Below are positions 17,249 to 25,580 of a DNA stretch of 64,000 nt, one piece after another. Below the pieces are notes generated by a model that was not told the DNA's origin, did not search any database, and saw only the letters and a program-made list of their open reading frames with translations. This DNA comes from Chersky-840 sp963848335 (GTDB taxonomy: Bacteria; Actinomycetota; Acidimicrobiia; Acidimicrobiales; UBA8190). Within the stretch, counting starts at the first letter, position 1. Each line of letters opens with the position of its first letter. The position numbers and the translations under genes are program-made. The stretch lies in the NCBI GenBank assembly GCA_963848335.1, contig CAWKDD010000004.1, positions 62,001 through 126,000 of the forward strand, in the 5' to 3' direction.

Positions 17249-18025
17249 ATGGACCTGACCGTCGTCGACGCCTTCGCCCCCCGGCCCTTCGCCGGCAACC
17301 CCGCGGCCATCGCCGTGGTGGACGCCTTCCCCGCCGAGGAGCACATGCAGGCCGTGGCGCGCGAGATGAACCTGTCGGAGACGGCCTTCCTCGTGCCCCG
17401 AGCCGACGGCTCCTACGACCTGCGCTGGTTCACGCCCCTGGTGGAGGTGGACCTGTGCGGCCACGCCACCCTGGCCGCCGCCCACGTGCTCGGGGGATCG
17501 GGGACGTTCCACACCCGCAGCGGTGAGCTGGTGTGCAGCCTGGCCCCGGACGGCTGGATCGAGATGGACCTCCCCGCCGATCCCCCCGTTCCCGAGGCGA
17601 TCCCTCCTGCCGTCGCCCCCGCGCTGGGGGTCGACCCCGCGTCGGTGAGGGCCTTCGCCCGGGGACGTTCCGATCTCCTGGTGGAGCTGGCCGGCGCCGA
17701 TGTGGTGCGCACCGTGCGCCCCGACCTGGCCTCGGTCGCCGCCCTGGGGTCGCGCAGCGTCGTGGTCACCGCCGCCGGAGACCGTCCCGGTTTCGACTGC
17801 GTCAGCCGGGTGTTCGGGCCCAACGCCGGGATCCCGGAGGACCCCGTCACCGGCTCGGCCCACTGCACGCTGGCCGGGTACTGGGGGGAGCGCCTGGGCC
17901 GCGACCAGCTGATGGGGGAGCAGGCCTCGGCACGCGGCGGGGTGGTGCGGATGACACGACGCGGTGGGCGCGTCGTGCTCGGCGGTCAGGCCGTCACCGT
18001 GTCACGCGTCCAGCTGGCCGTCTGA
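17249..18025 (+). CDS. PhzF-family isomerase/epimerase
   Basis: 258 aa with the two-fold repeated diaminopimelate-epimerase-like fold. Diagnostic pieces are 'VDAFAPRPFAGNPAAI', 'MNLSETAFLVP' with the acid/base Glu, 'LRWFTPLVEVDLCGHATLAAAH', 'CVSRVFGPNAGIPEDPVTGSA' and 'QASARGGVVRM'. Only phenazine producers use PhzF proper; most relatives have unknown substrates. No phenazine genes occur here, so general isomerase is the safe call. Confidence 0.9.
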   Translation: MDLTVVDAFAPRPFAGNPAAIAVVDAFPAEEHMQAVAREMNLSETAFLVPRADGSYDLRWFTPLVEVDLCGHATLAAAHVLGGSGTFHTRSGELVCSLAPDGWIEMDLPADPPVPEAIPPAVAPALGVDPASVRAFARGRSDLLVELAGADVVRTVRPDLASVAALGSRSVVVTAAGDRPGFDCVSRVFGPNAGIPEDPVTGSAHCTLAGYWGERLGRDQLMGEQASARGGVVRMTRRGGRVVLGGQAVTVSRVQLAV

Positions 18026-18046
18026 GCTCCGGGGCGCGGCACCGGG

Positions 18047-18826
18047 TCATCCGCTTGTCCTGCGGACCCCCTTGCGGTACGCGCTCGGGAACAGGGCGCG
18101 CCCGACCGGGGCCAGGCGGGCCACCGGTGCGGCGTCGATGTCGAGCTTGGGCCCACCCATGCGCGCCAGGAGGAGCTGCGACACCCGGGGCGCGGACCGC
18201 CGGACCATGCGCGGCGGCATGGGCATGCCGGCGTCCACGGCCTCGTTGCCCATGGCGGTGGGGACCCATCCCGGGTACAGCACGTGCAGGTGCACGCCCC
18301 GTCCCTCGGTGTCGAAGGAAAGGCTCTCGGTGAAGGCGCTCAACGCCGCCTTCGACGCGCTGTAGGCGGCCTCGTGGGGTGCGGGGGCCCGCCCGCTGTC
18401 CGACGACACGTTGACGACCACCCCGTGGTGACGGTCGAGCATCCCGGGGAGGACGGCCAACGTGCCCGCCACGGGGGCGAAGTAGTTGGTGGCCATGACC
18501 ATGCGGTGCACTTCCAGGGCGGGCTCGACCGCACCCCGGGGCGGCCCCGTGCCGGCGTTGTTGACGAGCACGTCCACACGTCCGTGTTCGTTCTCGATCT
18601 CGGCCAGGACCGCGGTGAAGCGCCCGGTGTCGCTCACGTCGCACGTCACCGTGGACGAGCCAGGTGACAGGCGTCGCATCTCCTCGGCCAGGCTGGCCAG
18701 AAGGTCCCCGCGCCGCGCCACACCGACGACGGTCGCACCGCTCGTCGCCATGTCCAGGGCGAACCGTCGCCCGAGACCCGACGACGCACCGGTGACCACC
18801 GCCACCGCCTCCCCCAGATCGAACAT
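18047..18826 (-). CDS. Short-chain dehydrogenase/reductase
   Basis: 259 aa from an ATG at 18826 with a GGAGG site 7 nt upstream. Cofactor motif 'VVTGASSGLGRRFALD', 'VLVNNAGTG', catalytic Ser in 'VVVNVSSDSGRAPAPHEAAY' and 'YSASK'. An Arg soon after the Gly-rich loop and 'GVARRGDLL' at the second strand suggest NADP preference. The C-terminus ends in a basic tail. Convergent with phzF-like and divergent from the SCO6745-like gene. Substrate unknown. Confidence 0.88.
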   Translation of the reverse strand: MFDLGEAVAVVTGASSGLGRRFALDMATSGATVVGVARRGDLLASLAEEMRRLSPGSSTVTCDVSDTGRFTAVLAEIENEHGRVDVLVNNAGTGPPRGAVEPALEVHRMVMATNYFAPVAGTLAVLPGMLDRHHGVVVNVSSDSGRAPAPHEAAYSASKAALSAFTESLSFDTEGRGVHLHVLYPGWVPTAMGNEAVDAGMPMPPRMVRRSAPRVSQLLLARMGGPKLDIDAAPVARLAPVGRALFPSAYRKGVRRTSG

Positions 18827-18878
18827 CGGCCCTCCAGTCCCGGTTCCTGTCCCGCTCCGGCAATGGCAACATTGCCCC

Positions 18879-19763
18879 ATGGACGCTCCCCGCACCGCCC
18901 GCGCCATGTGGAAGCTCTTCGAGCCCGTGCACGCCGTGACGTATTTCGCCGAGGAGTGCATCGAGGAGTTCGGGGCGGCGGGGTTGAAGGGCTTCTGGAT
19001 GGGCTACTTCGCGGGGCGATCGGCCCCCATGGGTGCGGTGGCACCCGCCGTCGTGGACGCCACCTTCTTCAGCTTCAACCCCGACCGGGTCAAGCGCGCC
19101 CTCCCCGACGCGTGGTCCTTCGCCGCTCCGGACCGGGTCCTCGACGCCCGGCTGGCCGGGGTCGACCGGGCCCTGCGCAGGATCCTCGATTCCGACGCCG
19201 GCGGGCAGGGTCCCGGCGTCGACGACGCCGATGTCGCCCGAGCCGCCGCGCTGGCCCGCGGCGCGGTCGAGGGGCTGACCGTCGACGGCCGGCCCCTGGC
19301 GGCAGCCAACGCCGCCCTGGACTGGCCCCAAGAGCCGCATCTGGCGCTGTGGCAGGCGGCCACGGTGCTGCGCGAGCACCGGGGCGACGGGCACGTGGTG
19401 GCCCTGGCGGCGGCGGGCCTCGACGGACGCCAGGCGCTCGTCACCATGGCGGCCACCGGCGCGGTACCGAGAGCGATGCTCCAGGCGGCCGCGGGTTGGG
19501 ACGACGATGCCTGGGAGGCGTCGGCCGACATGCTGGTCGAGCGGGGCTGGCTCGACGAGGACGGTACCCAGACCCCCTCGGGCGCCGCGGCGCGCCGGGA
19601 GATCGAAGACCTCACCGACCTCCTCGCCGCCGAGCCCTGGGAGCGTCTCGGCGACGACGGCACCGAGGCGTTACGGGCCGTGCTCACACCGCTTGCGAGC
19701 GCCATCGCCGCCACCGGTGCGGTCCCGGTGCCCAACCCCATCGGCCTTCCGCTGCCCCGGTGA
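18879..19763 (+). CDS. SCO6745-family protein (winged-helix-like, unknown function)
   Basis: 294 aa. The start 'ARAMWKLFEPVHAVTYFAEECIEEF' and 'GYFAGRSAPMGAV' match a widespread actinobacterial family known from SCO6745 and annotated as helix-turn-helix or hypothetical. An alpha-helical N-terminal half is followed by a C-terminal segment resembling a winged helix ('LVERGWLDEDGTQTPSGAAARREIEDLTD'). It stands alone, divergent from the SDR gene. No catalytic residues are evident, and function is not established for the family. Confidence 0.72.
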   Translation: MDAPRTARAMWKLFEPVHAVTYFAEECIEEFGAAGLKGFWMGYFAGRSAPMGAVAPAVVDATFFSFNPDRVKRALPDAWSFAAPDRVLDARLAGVDRALRRILDSDAGGQGPGVDDADVARAAALARGAVEGLTVDGRPLAAANAALDWPQEPHLALWQAATVLREHRGDGHVVALAAAGLDGRQALVTMAATGAVPRAMLQAAAGWDDDAWEASADMLVERGWLDEDGTQTPSGAAARREIEDLTDLLAAEPWERLGDDGTEALRAVLTPLASAIAATGAVPVPNPIGLPLPR

Positions 19764-19860
19764 CCCGAACCCTGGGGCCCGCTGGTCTCGGTGCCGGCTG
19801 GTCCGGCACCGGCTGGTCCCGGGCCCGACCGGTTTCAGGTCCGGCAGGTCCTGAACCCGG

Positions 19861-20415
19861 TCAGTCCCAGAGGTCGGCGGGTGCCTGGCCGAGGGGGTAG
19901 TGCCCGGGCAGCAGCCCACCCGAGGCGGCCCGTTCCATGCGCCGGCGCATCCCGTCGGAGAGCGCGTCGGCCTTGATCATCTCGATGAACAGCGCGGTGG
20001 CGTTGCCGACGTCGAAGAAGTCCCGCTGCCACGACCACTTCCAGTTCCCCCCGTACCGGAACCAGCTCCCGCCCAGACCGGGGATCACGTACTCCGAGCC
20101 GTCGGGGCGACGCGAGTCGGCGACCTGCTTCCACAGGCCGATCACCTCGCCCTGCACCGGGTCGATGAGCACCTTCTGGTACGGATACGTCCAGCCGTCG
20201 AGCCCTCCCATCTCGAGTCCCAGGGCGATGTCGCGGATCTCGTCGCGCCCCACGGCCATGAACTCCTCGTGGGGCCCGATGTTCCAACCGTAGGTGGCGT
20301 CCTCGGTGTACATGTCGGCCATGGTCCGCCAGTCACCGGCCTCCTGGGCGCGCCGGTTGGCGGCCAACCACCGCTGTACCATCTCTTCGAGCTCGTCGTA
20401 CGCGAACGCGGCCAC
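19861..20415 (-). CDS. SnoaL/NTF2-like protein of the CYP51 operon
   Basis: 184 aa, GTG start one base beyond the ferredoxin stop, so co-transcribed. 'WLAANRRAQEAGDWRTMADMYTEDATYGWN' is the usual opening of SnoaL-like/limonene-epoxide-hydrolase-like alpha+beta cone folds, followed by 'GRDEIRDIA' and aromatic-rich strands. Members are polyketide cyclases, isomerases or ligand-binding proteins acting on hydrophobic ring systems. Placement beside CYP51 suggests a sterol- or terpenoid-like substrate, an inference from context only. Confidence 0.75.
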   Translation of the reverse strand: MAAFAYDELEEMVQRWLAANRRAQEAGDWRTMADMYTEDATYGWNIGPHEEFMAVGRDEIRDIALGLEMGGLDGWTYPYQKVLIDPVQGEVIGLWKQVADSRRPDGSEYVIPGLGGSWFRYGGNWKWSWQRDFFDVGNATALFIEMIKADALSDGMRRRMERAASGGLLPGHYPLGQAPADLWD

Positions 20416-20416
20416 G

Positions 20417-20611
20417 TCAGTCCTCCTCGATGTGTAGGGCGTGGGTGGGACAGAACTTCACCGCCGCCTCGACCTGGGCGCGCAGCTCCTCGGGCGGTGC
20501 CTCGTCGACGATCACGAGCACGCCTTTCTTCGACACCGCGAACACGGCCGCGGCCTCCGACTCGCACACGCCGTGACCCTGGCACAGGTCGCGGTCGACG
20601 ACGACCTTCAC
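20417..20611 (-). CDS. [3Fe-4S]-type ferredoxin partner of CYP51
   Basis: 64 aa from the GTG at 20611. Cysteine pattern 'CQGHGVC' (C-x5-C) plus 'FCPTHAL' (CP) is that of single-cluster 3Fe-4S ferredoxins that feed electrons to actinobacterial P450s. It overlaps the CYP51 stop by 4 nt (GTGA). In M. tuberculosis the ferredoxin Rv0763c sits in the same place after cyp51 (Rv0764c). It delivers electrons from a reductase not encoded here. Confidence 0.93.
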   Translation of the reverse strand: MKVVVDRDLCQGHGVCESEAAAVFAVSKKGVLVIVDEAPPEELRAQVEAAVKFCPTHALHIEED

Positions 20612-22023
20612 GATGCCGTGCCGGATGCGCCCGCCGCGGCCGCGGCCGGGACGGCCCGGGGGCGGAACCGGGCCTCGCAGGGCTGGGCCAGCTGCACCAC
20701 CATCTTGGAGTGGTCGTTGCGGTACGTGTCCGAAGGCTGGGCCAGCTCGAAGTCCCAGTGCCGCAGCAGGACCGAGAAGATGGCCTTGAGCTGCATCATG
20801 GCGAAGGGCGCTCCCACGCAGCGGTGGCGACCCGCCCCGAAGGGGATCCATGTCCACGGGTTGGCCCGGTCCTCGTTGCGGGGCTCGAGGTAGCGCTCGG
20901 GCACGAAGGCGTCGGGGTCGGGGAAGTCCGGGGCGATGCGGTTCGACACGGCCGGGCTCGCCCCGACGAGCTTGCCCGGCGCGATCGTGAACCCCTCGAC
21001 CTCGAGCTCCTCCTTGACGACGCGCAGCACCAGGATGAGCGGGGGGTGCAGCCGCAGGGCCTCCTTGATGGCCGACTCCAGGCGCGGCATGTCGCGCAGT
21101 GCCTGGTAGCTGACTTCCTCGCCGTGCGCGTAGAGCTCGTCGAGCTCGGCCCGCACCGCGTCGAGCTCGCGTGGATGGCGGAGCAGCTCGATGAGCGTCC
21201 ACGCCGCGGTGCCCGAGGTGGTGTGGTGGCCGGCGAACATCATGGAGATGAACATCCCCGTGACCATGTCCGTCGAGAAACGCGGCGTGCCGTCCTCGTC
21301 CCGGATCGACATCAGGACGTCGAGAAGGTCACGGTCCTCGTCGGTGGCGGGGGGACCGGCGCTGCGGCGGTCCATGATCCCCTGCACCAGGTCCACGAGC
21401 CCGAGCCGAGCCTCGTCGCGGCGGCGGAAGCTGTCGATGGGCGCGTAGGGGTCGACGTAGGCGATGGCGTCGGTGCCCTGCTCGAGGTCGTGGTAGAGCG
21501 CGGCGAAACGGCGGTCGAGCTCGTGGCGGAACTTTCGCCCGATGAGGCACGCCGACGAGGTGTAGATGGTGAGCTCGGCGAACCAGTCGAGAAGGTCGAT
21601 CGTCCCTTCCCCGGAATCCGACGCCGACCACGGCTGCACCATGGCCTCGACCTCGTCCGCGATGGTCGACGCGTGGCCCCGCATGAACTTGTCGCGCAGC
21701 GCCTGGTTGTGCAGCATCTCGCGGCGGCGCTCCGGAGGGGCGTCGAACACCACCCCCTCTCCGAAGATGGGTGTCATGAAGGGGTAGGCCTCGGCCTGGT
21801 CGAGCACCTCCTCGGGGGCGCGGAAGAACAATTCGTTCGCCTCCGCTCCGGTGAGGAGCACCACGTCGCGCCCGGCCAGACGGAATTGGCCTACGTCGCC
21901 GCATTCCTCCCTGACGCGCCGCATGAGCCCGATGGGGTCCACGCGCAGCTCGTCGAGGTGCCCGTGCTCACCTTCTCCCCCCGAGACCCGGGGCGGTTCG
22001 CGAAGTCCGACGTCGACGGTCAT
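20608..22023 (-). CDS. cyp51: CYP51-family cytochrome P450 (sterol 14-alpha-demethylase type)
   Basis: 471 aa from an ATG at 22023 preceded by AGGAGG. Near-diagnostic CYP51 segments: 'AELTIYTSSACLIGRKFR' (substrate recognition site 1), 'GTDAIAYVDPYAPIDSFRRR', I-helix 'MFAGHHTTSGTAAWT', ExxR 'KEALRLHPPL', heme loop 'IPFGAGRHRCVGAPFA' with Cys about 402, and C-terminal 'YRNDHSKMVVQLAQP'. These closely follow mycobacterial CYP51. Bacterial CYP51 can demethylate sterols in vitro but its native role is unclear. It overlaps the ferredoxin and the upstream SDR by 4 nt each. Confidence 0.95.
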   Translation of the reverse strand: MTVDVGLREPPRVSGGEGEHGHLDELRVDPIGLMRRVREECGDVGQFRLAGRDVVLLTGAEANELFFRAPEEVLDQAEAYPFMTPIFGEGVVFDAPPERRREMLHNQALRDKFMRGHASTIADEVEAMVQPWSASDSGEGTIDLLDWFAELTIYTSSACLIGRKFRHELDRRFAALYHDLEQGTDAIAYVDPYAPIDSFRRRDEARLGLVDLVQGIMDRRSAGPPATDEDRDLLDVLMSIRDEDGTPRFSTDMVTGMFISMMFAGHHTTSGTAAWTLIELLRHPRELDAVRAELDELYAHGEEVSYQALRDMPRLESAIKEALRLHPPLILVLRVVKEELEVEGFTIAPGKLVGASPAVSNRIAPDFPDPDAFVPERYLEPRNEDRANPWTWIPFGAGRHRCVGAPFAMMQLKAIFSVLLRHWDFELAQPSDTYRNDHSKMVVQLAQPCEARFRPRAVPAAAAAGASGTAS

Positions 22024-22919
22024 GGCGTGCCTCCTGGGCTGACGGGATCGGGTGTGACGGCATCGGGTGTGACGGGATCGGGTGTGACGGCATCGGGTGT
22101 GACGGGATCGGGCGTGACGGCATCGGGTGTGACGGGATCGGGTGTGACGGGAGCCTCGGGCTGGACCTCGATCATGGGGAGGTGGCTGCCCGGCGGTGTG
22201 GTGACCGCAGCCATCACCGCGGCGGCGACGGCGGAAGGTCGGAGGAAGTGGCTGTGGCGCGCCGCCCCGAACCGGACCCACTCGCCGAGGACGGCGGCGG
22301 TGGTGTCGGGACCCCAGTCGGTCCCCATGTCGGTGAGGGTCTGGCCCGGCTGGACGATGGTGGCCCGCACGCCGGTTCCCTCGAGCTCGAGCTGCAACGC
22401 CCGCACCAACCCCTCGAGTCCCCACTTCGATGCCATGTACGCCGCCATGAAGGGCCGGGGGGTGCGGAGGATGTCGGAGCTGACGAACACGAGATCGCCG
22501 CGGTGCCGCCGCGCCATGGCCGGTGCCAGCGCGGCCACGAGCCGGTGGGCGCCCAGGAGGTTCACCTCCACGGTGTGGGCGAAGTCCTTGGGGGACGTGC
22601 CCAGCGCCGTGCCCGGAGCGGCGTGCCCGGCGCTGGTCACCATGATGTCGATCGGCCCCACCAGCTCCTGCGCGGCCCGTGCGAATTCCTCCACCGAGGC
22701 CGCCTCGGCGAGATCGAGCCGGTGCACGTGCGCCTCCCCGCCTGCGGCCCGGATGCCGGCTGCGACTTCCTCGCACTTCTCGGTCCGGCGGGCGCCGAGC
22801 ACCACCGGGTGGCCGGCGGCGCCGAGCGCGGCGGCGGTGGCGGCACCGATCCCCGACGACGCGCCGGCCACGACCGAAGGGCGGCGACGGGGATGGGGGA
22901 CGAACCGGGATCGTGGCAT
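22020..22919 (-). CDS. Short-chain dehydrogenase/reductase of the CYP51 operon (Rv0765c-like position)
   Basis: 299 aa. 'VVAGASSGIGAATAAALG', 'IMVTSAGHAAPG', catalytic 'FVSSDILRTPRPFMAAYMASK'. The position between two P450 genes and the 4-nt overlap with cyp51 reproduce the M. tuberculosis order Rv0764c-Rv0765c-Rv0766c. The last about 40 residues are a repetitive Val-Thr-Pro-Asp tail encoded by 15-bp tandem repeats, unlikely to be part of the fold. Likely oxidises or reduces a hydroxyl/keto group on the product of one of the P450s. Confidence 0.88.
   Translation of the reverse strand: MPRSRFVPHPRRRPSVVAGASSGIGAATAAALGAAGHPVVLGARRTEKCEEVAAGIRAAGGEAHVHRLDLAEAASVEEFARAAQELVGPIDIMVTSAGHAAPGTALGTSPKDFAHTVEVNLLGAHRLVAALAPAMARRHRGDLVFVSSDILRTPRPFMAAYMASKWGLEGLVRALQLELEGTGVRATIVQPGQTLTDMGTDWGPDTTAAVLGEWVRFGAARHSHFLRPSAVAAAVMAAVTTPPGSHLPMIEVQPEAPVTPDPVTPDAVTPDPVTPDAVTPDPVTPDAVTPDPVSPGGTP
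22039..22151 (-). repeat. 15-bp tandem repeat array in the SDR C-terminus
   Basis: About seven and a half units of 'GTGACGGGATCGGGT' (plus strand), alternating A/G at one base to give alternating VTPDP/VTPDA pentapeptides. In frame, ending just before the gene's stop and the cyp51 ribosome site. Confidence 0.92.
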
Positions 22920-22938
22920 CGTGTCTCGGGCCCTCGGC

Positions 22939-24192
22939 TCAGCGCGTGGTGACGGTGGTGGGGAGCGTGGCGAACCCCCGCACGTTGATGGAGTGGACCC
23001 GGCGTGCCCGGGCGGCGTCGATGTCGTAGTCGCGTACGCGCGCCACGAGCTCCTCGAGCATCACTCGGGCCTCGAGGCGCGCCAGGGGGGCTCCCAGGCA
23101 GAAGTGCCGTCCCCCGCCGAAGCTGATGAGCCCGGTCGTATCCCGGTCCAGGTCGTAGCGGTCGGGGTCGGCGAATGCGTCGGGGTCGCGGTTGGCCGAC
23201 CCCACCAGCAGCAGGACCCGTTGGCCGTCGGGGAGCAACGTGCCGAGGAGCTCGACCTCTCCCGTGGTGACCCGCAGCAGCATCTGCGAAGAGGTGTCGT
23301 AGCGCAGGGTCTCCTCCACCCACTGCGTGACACGGCCGGCGTCGGCCAGGGCTTTGGCCTTCTGGTCGGGGAACCGCCACGCCCAGTACCAGGCGTTGGC
23401 CAGCAGCTTGGTGGTGGTCTCGTTCCCCGCCACCACGATGAGGAAGAGGAACGAGATGATCTCGTCGTCGCTCAGCCTGTCGCCGTCGAGGTTGCCCTCG
23501 AGCTCGGCGTCGAGCAGGCCCGAGGTCAGGTCGTCACGCCGGGCGCGGCGACGGTCGCTCACCATGTCGGCGAAGTAGCCGGCGAGGACGAGAGCGGCCT
23601 CCATGCCTTCTCGGGGGACGTCGAAGACGCCCTCTTCGCGGTGCACGAGCAGGTCCGCCAGGCGCCGCACCTCGGCCCGGTCGCTCTCGGGGACACCGAT
23701 CATCTGCGAGATGACGTCCATGGGGAGCTTGCCGGCCACGTCCGCGATCATGTCGAAGGTCCCCGCCTCCATGGCGACGTCGAGGTAGCGCACCGCCAGG
23801 GCGCGGATCCGGGGCTCGAGCTCCGCCACCCGTCGCGGTGTGAAGGCCTTGGACACCAGCGACCGCATGCGGGTGTGGCGGGGCGGGTCCATGGCCAGGA
23901 ACGACATCGACTTGTGGGCGTGGGGGCCGTAGGCGGAGGGGTCGAGAGTGACCCCGAAGCGGTTCGACAGGTGGCCCGGGTCGCGGAAGGCGGCCAGGAC
24001 GTCGGCATGGCGCGACAGGGCCCAGAAGTCGAACTCGTCGTTGCGGTACAGGGGGGCCTCGGTGCGCAGTCGCGCGTAGGTCGGGTAGGGGTCTTCGTGG
24101 ATGTCGTAGTCGTAGGGGCTGTAGTGGAGCGCGGTCACGGTGCCGGTGTCTGTGTCGGCACGGCTGCCGGTGCCGGTGCCGGTGCCGGTCAT
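22939..24192 (-). CDS. Cytochrome P450 (CYP123-like position)
   Basis: 417 aa. I-helix 'LIVVAGNETTTKLLAN' with Asn in place of the common His/Asp before 'ETT', ExxR 'VEETLRYDT', heme loop 'FGGGRHFCLGAPLARLEA' with Cys about 365. It overlaps the TetR gene's stop by 4 nt (ATGA). In the comparable M. tuberculosis locus cyp123 (Rv0766c) sits next to the SDR and cyp51, so this is probably its counterpart. The N-terminal 'GTGTGTG' run is encoded by a short GGTGCC repeat. Confidence 0.92.
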   Translation of the reverse strand: MTGTGTGTGSRADTDTGTVTALHYSPYDYDIHEDPYPTYARLRTEAPLYRNDEFDFWALSRHADVLAAFRDPGHLSNRFGVTLDPSAYGPHAHKSMSFLAMDPPRHTRMRSLVSKAFTPRRVAELEPRIRALAVRYLDVAMEAGTFDMIADVAGKLPMDVISQMIGVPESDRAEVRRLADLLVHREEGVFDVPREGMEAALVLAGYFADMVSDRRRARRDDLTSGLLDAELEGNLDGDRLSDDEIISFLFLIVVAGNETTTKLLANAWYWAWRFPDQKAKALADAGRVTQWVEETLRYDTSSQMLLRVTTGEVELLGTLLPDGQRVLLLVGSANRDPDAFADPDRYDLDRDTTGLISFGGGRHFCLGAPLARLEARVMLEELVARVRDYDIDAARARRVHSINVRGFATLPTTVTTR

Positions 24193-24788
24193 GACGACCC
24201 CCCGAGCACCCGTCGCGCCGCGTCGGCCAGGGCGTCGGGGACGTCCTCGAAGTGGATGTGGCCCATGCCGGCCCACAGCATGGCCCCGCTGTAGGCCAGG
24301 TCGAGGCTCCTCAGCACCGCCTCGTCGGCCCGGTCTCCGAGGGCGCTGGCGAGCCGCTCGTGCAACTCCGTCCCGAACAGCACGCGCAGGGCGCGCACCT
24401 CGGGCCCGCGCCCCAACAGCGCGGTGGTGCACGCCGCCGCCAGGGTGGGGTCGTCGGCCATGAACAGGCCCAGCACCCGCAGCTCGGCGATGACGCGATC
24501 GGTGCCCGTGACGCTGTCCGTGGCGGTCGCCGGCGCCGGTAGGGCCCCGAAGCGTCGCCACAGGACCTCGGCCAGCATGTGGTCCTTGGACGCGAAGTAC
24601 GTGTAGGCGGTGGCGGGGGCCACCCCGGCCCGGCGCGCCACGTTGCGGACCGTGACCCCCTCGTACCCCTGGAGGCGCGTCTCGTCGGCCGCTGCTTCCA
24701 GGAGCTGTTCGACCAGGGCGGCCTGGCGCATCGTGAGGCGCCGGCGCGAGGCCTCGGCGGCCACCATGGTCAGCGCCGGTTCGCTCAC
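24189..24788 (-). CDS. TetR-family transcriptional regulator of the CYP51 region
   Basis: 199 aa from a GTG at 24788 that overlaps the upstream gene's stop (GTGA). N-terminal helix-turn-helix 'GYEGVTVRNVARRAGVAPATAYTYFASKDHMLAEVLWRR' (quoted in two parts: 'VTVRNVARRAGVAPATAYT' and 'YFASKDHML') is canonical TetR. The C-terminal ligand domain is helical ('LRSLDLAYSGAMLWAGMGH'). It likely binds the perfect inverted repeat at 25527-25542 between the two divergent operons, acting as ligand-responsive repressor of both. The ligand is unknown; a sterol or terpenoid acid would fit. Confidence 0.9.
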   Translation of the reverse strand: MSEPALTMVAAEASRRRLTMRQAALVEQLLEAAADETRLQGYEGVTVRNVARRAGVAPATAYTYFASKDHMLAEVLWRRFGALPAPATATDSVTGTDRVIAELRVLGLFMADDPTLAAACTTALLGRGPEVRALRVLFGTELHERLASALGDRADEAVLRSLDLAYSGAMLWAGMGHIHFEDVPDALADAARRVLGGSS

Positions 24789-25510
24789 CGCGTCCCTCCG
24801 GTGCCTTCGCCGGGGTTGCCCGGGACCGCATGGGACGACGGGGGAGGGACGTGCGGGGTGCCGTCGCGCATGGCGGGGAAGCGGAAGGTGGCGGCCCCCG
24901 TCAGACGGGTCATGGCCGTGATGTCGGCCTCGGGCAGCGTCTCGGTGTCGTCGTCGATCACGACCTCCCACCGACAGTGCGGCACGCGGTCGGTGGGAAC
25001 CCTCGGGGGGCGGTGGACGTGGCGCACCCTCGCCTTGGGGTTGACGGCCTGGGCCGTGACGTCGAAGGTACCGTCCTCGATGGTGTGGCACATGCCCGTG
25101 ACCATGCGGTCGCCCCACGGCTCCACGTCCAGCAGCGCTCCGCAGCTGCGCAGCTCGAAGTAGCCGAGGTGGTCGTCGACGACCTCGTAGTGGACGTCCA
25201 TGTAGTGGTGGGGGAAGCCGGGGTCGAGCTGCAGGACCTTGAAGATGGCCTCGATCCCGTCCCCCTCCACCGCCATGATCTGGCGCAGGCGGTCGCCGTA
25301 GATGGGGCTGGCGCCGCGCCACTCCTCGATGGCCAGCTCGTTGACCATGTCGGGGCCGAAGCGGATCCCGATGGCCGCGCACATGGATCGGTCGAGAAGG
25401 TGCACGATCAGGGCGTACTCGCGCACCAGGCGGACGAGGGCCTCCTTGGACAGGTCCTCGTAGCGGAAGTCCGGGTCGAAGGGCCCCGAGTAGTCATTGC
25501 GGTCGGCCAT
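24785..25510 (-). CDS. Conserved protein of unknown function, first gene of the leftward CYP51 operon
   Basis: 241 aa. I do not recognise the fold with confidence. Visible features are 'DLSKEALVRLVREYALIVHLLDRSMCAAI', a helical N-terminal half, 'AIEEWRGASPIYGDRLRQIM', a central part rich in aromatic and acidic residues ('PHHYMDVHYEVVDDHLGYFELRSCGAL') and a proline-rich tail. No signal peptide. It begins 17 nt left of the predicted TetR operator and overlaps the tetR gene by 4 nt. Possibly a small-molecule-binding or hydrolase-like protein working with the P450s. Confidence 0.6.
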   Translation of the reverse strand: MADRNDYSGPFDPDFRYEDLSKEALVRLVREYALIVHLLDRSMCAAIGIRFGPDMVNELAIEEWRGASPIYGDRLRQIMAVEGDGIEAIFKVLQLDPGFPHHYMDVHYEVVDDHLGYFELRSCGALLDVEPWGDRMVTGMCHTIEDGTFDVTAQAVNPKARVRHVHRPPRVPTDRVPHCRWEVVIDDDTETLPEADITAMTRLTGAATFRFPAMRDGTPHVPPPSSHAVPGNPGEGTGGTR

Positions 25511-25526
25511 GGCGTCAGACTACGTT

Positions 25527-25542
25527 CCAGACACCTGTCTGG
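25527..25542. promoter_or_regulatory. Predicted TetR operator in the divergent promoter
   Basis: Perfect inverted repeat CCAGACA-cc-TGTCTGG in the 70-bp gap between the two divergently transcribed operons. One operon contains a tetR gene. Position and symmetry are those of an autoregulatory operator controlling both sides. Confidence 0.7.
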
Positions 25543-25580
25543 CTAGGGGATTCCGTGGGAATTCAAGGAGGGCGGCACCG

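Noticed and set aside
22039..22151. Repeat array as an origin iteron cluster
   Set aside because: In-frame coding pentapeptide repeat at a gene's end; no replication gene nearby.
19900..24294. 1,464-codon plus-strand open frame
   Set aside because: It runs antisense through ferredoxin, two P450s and an SDR with clear motifs; long antisense frames are expected at this GC content.
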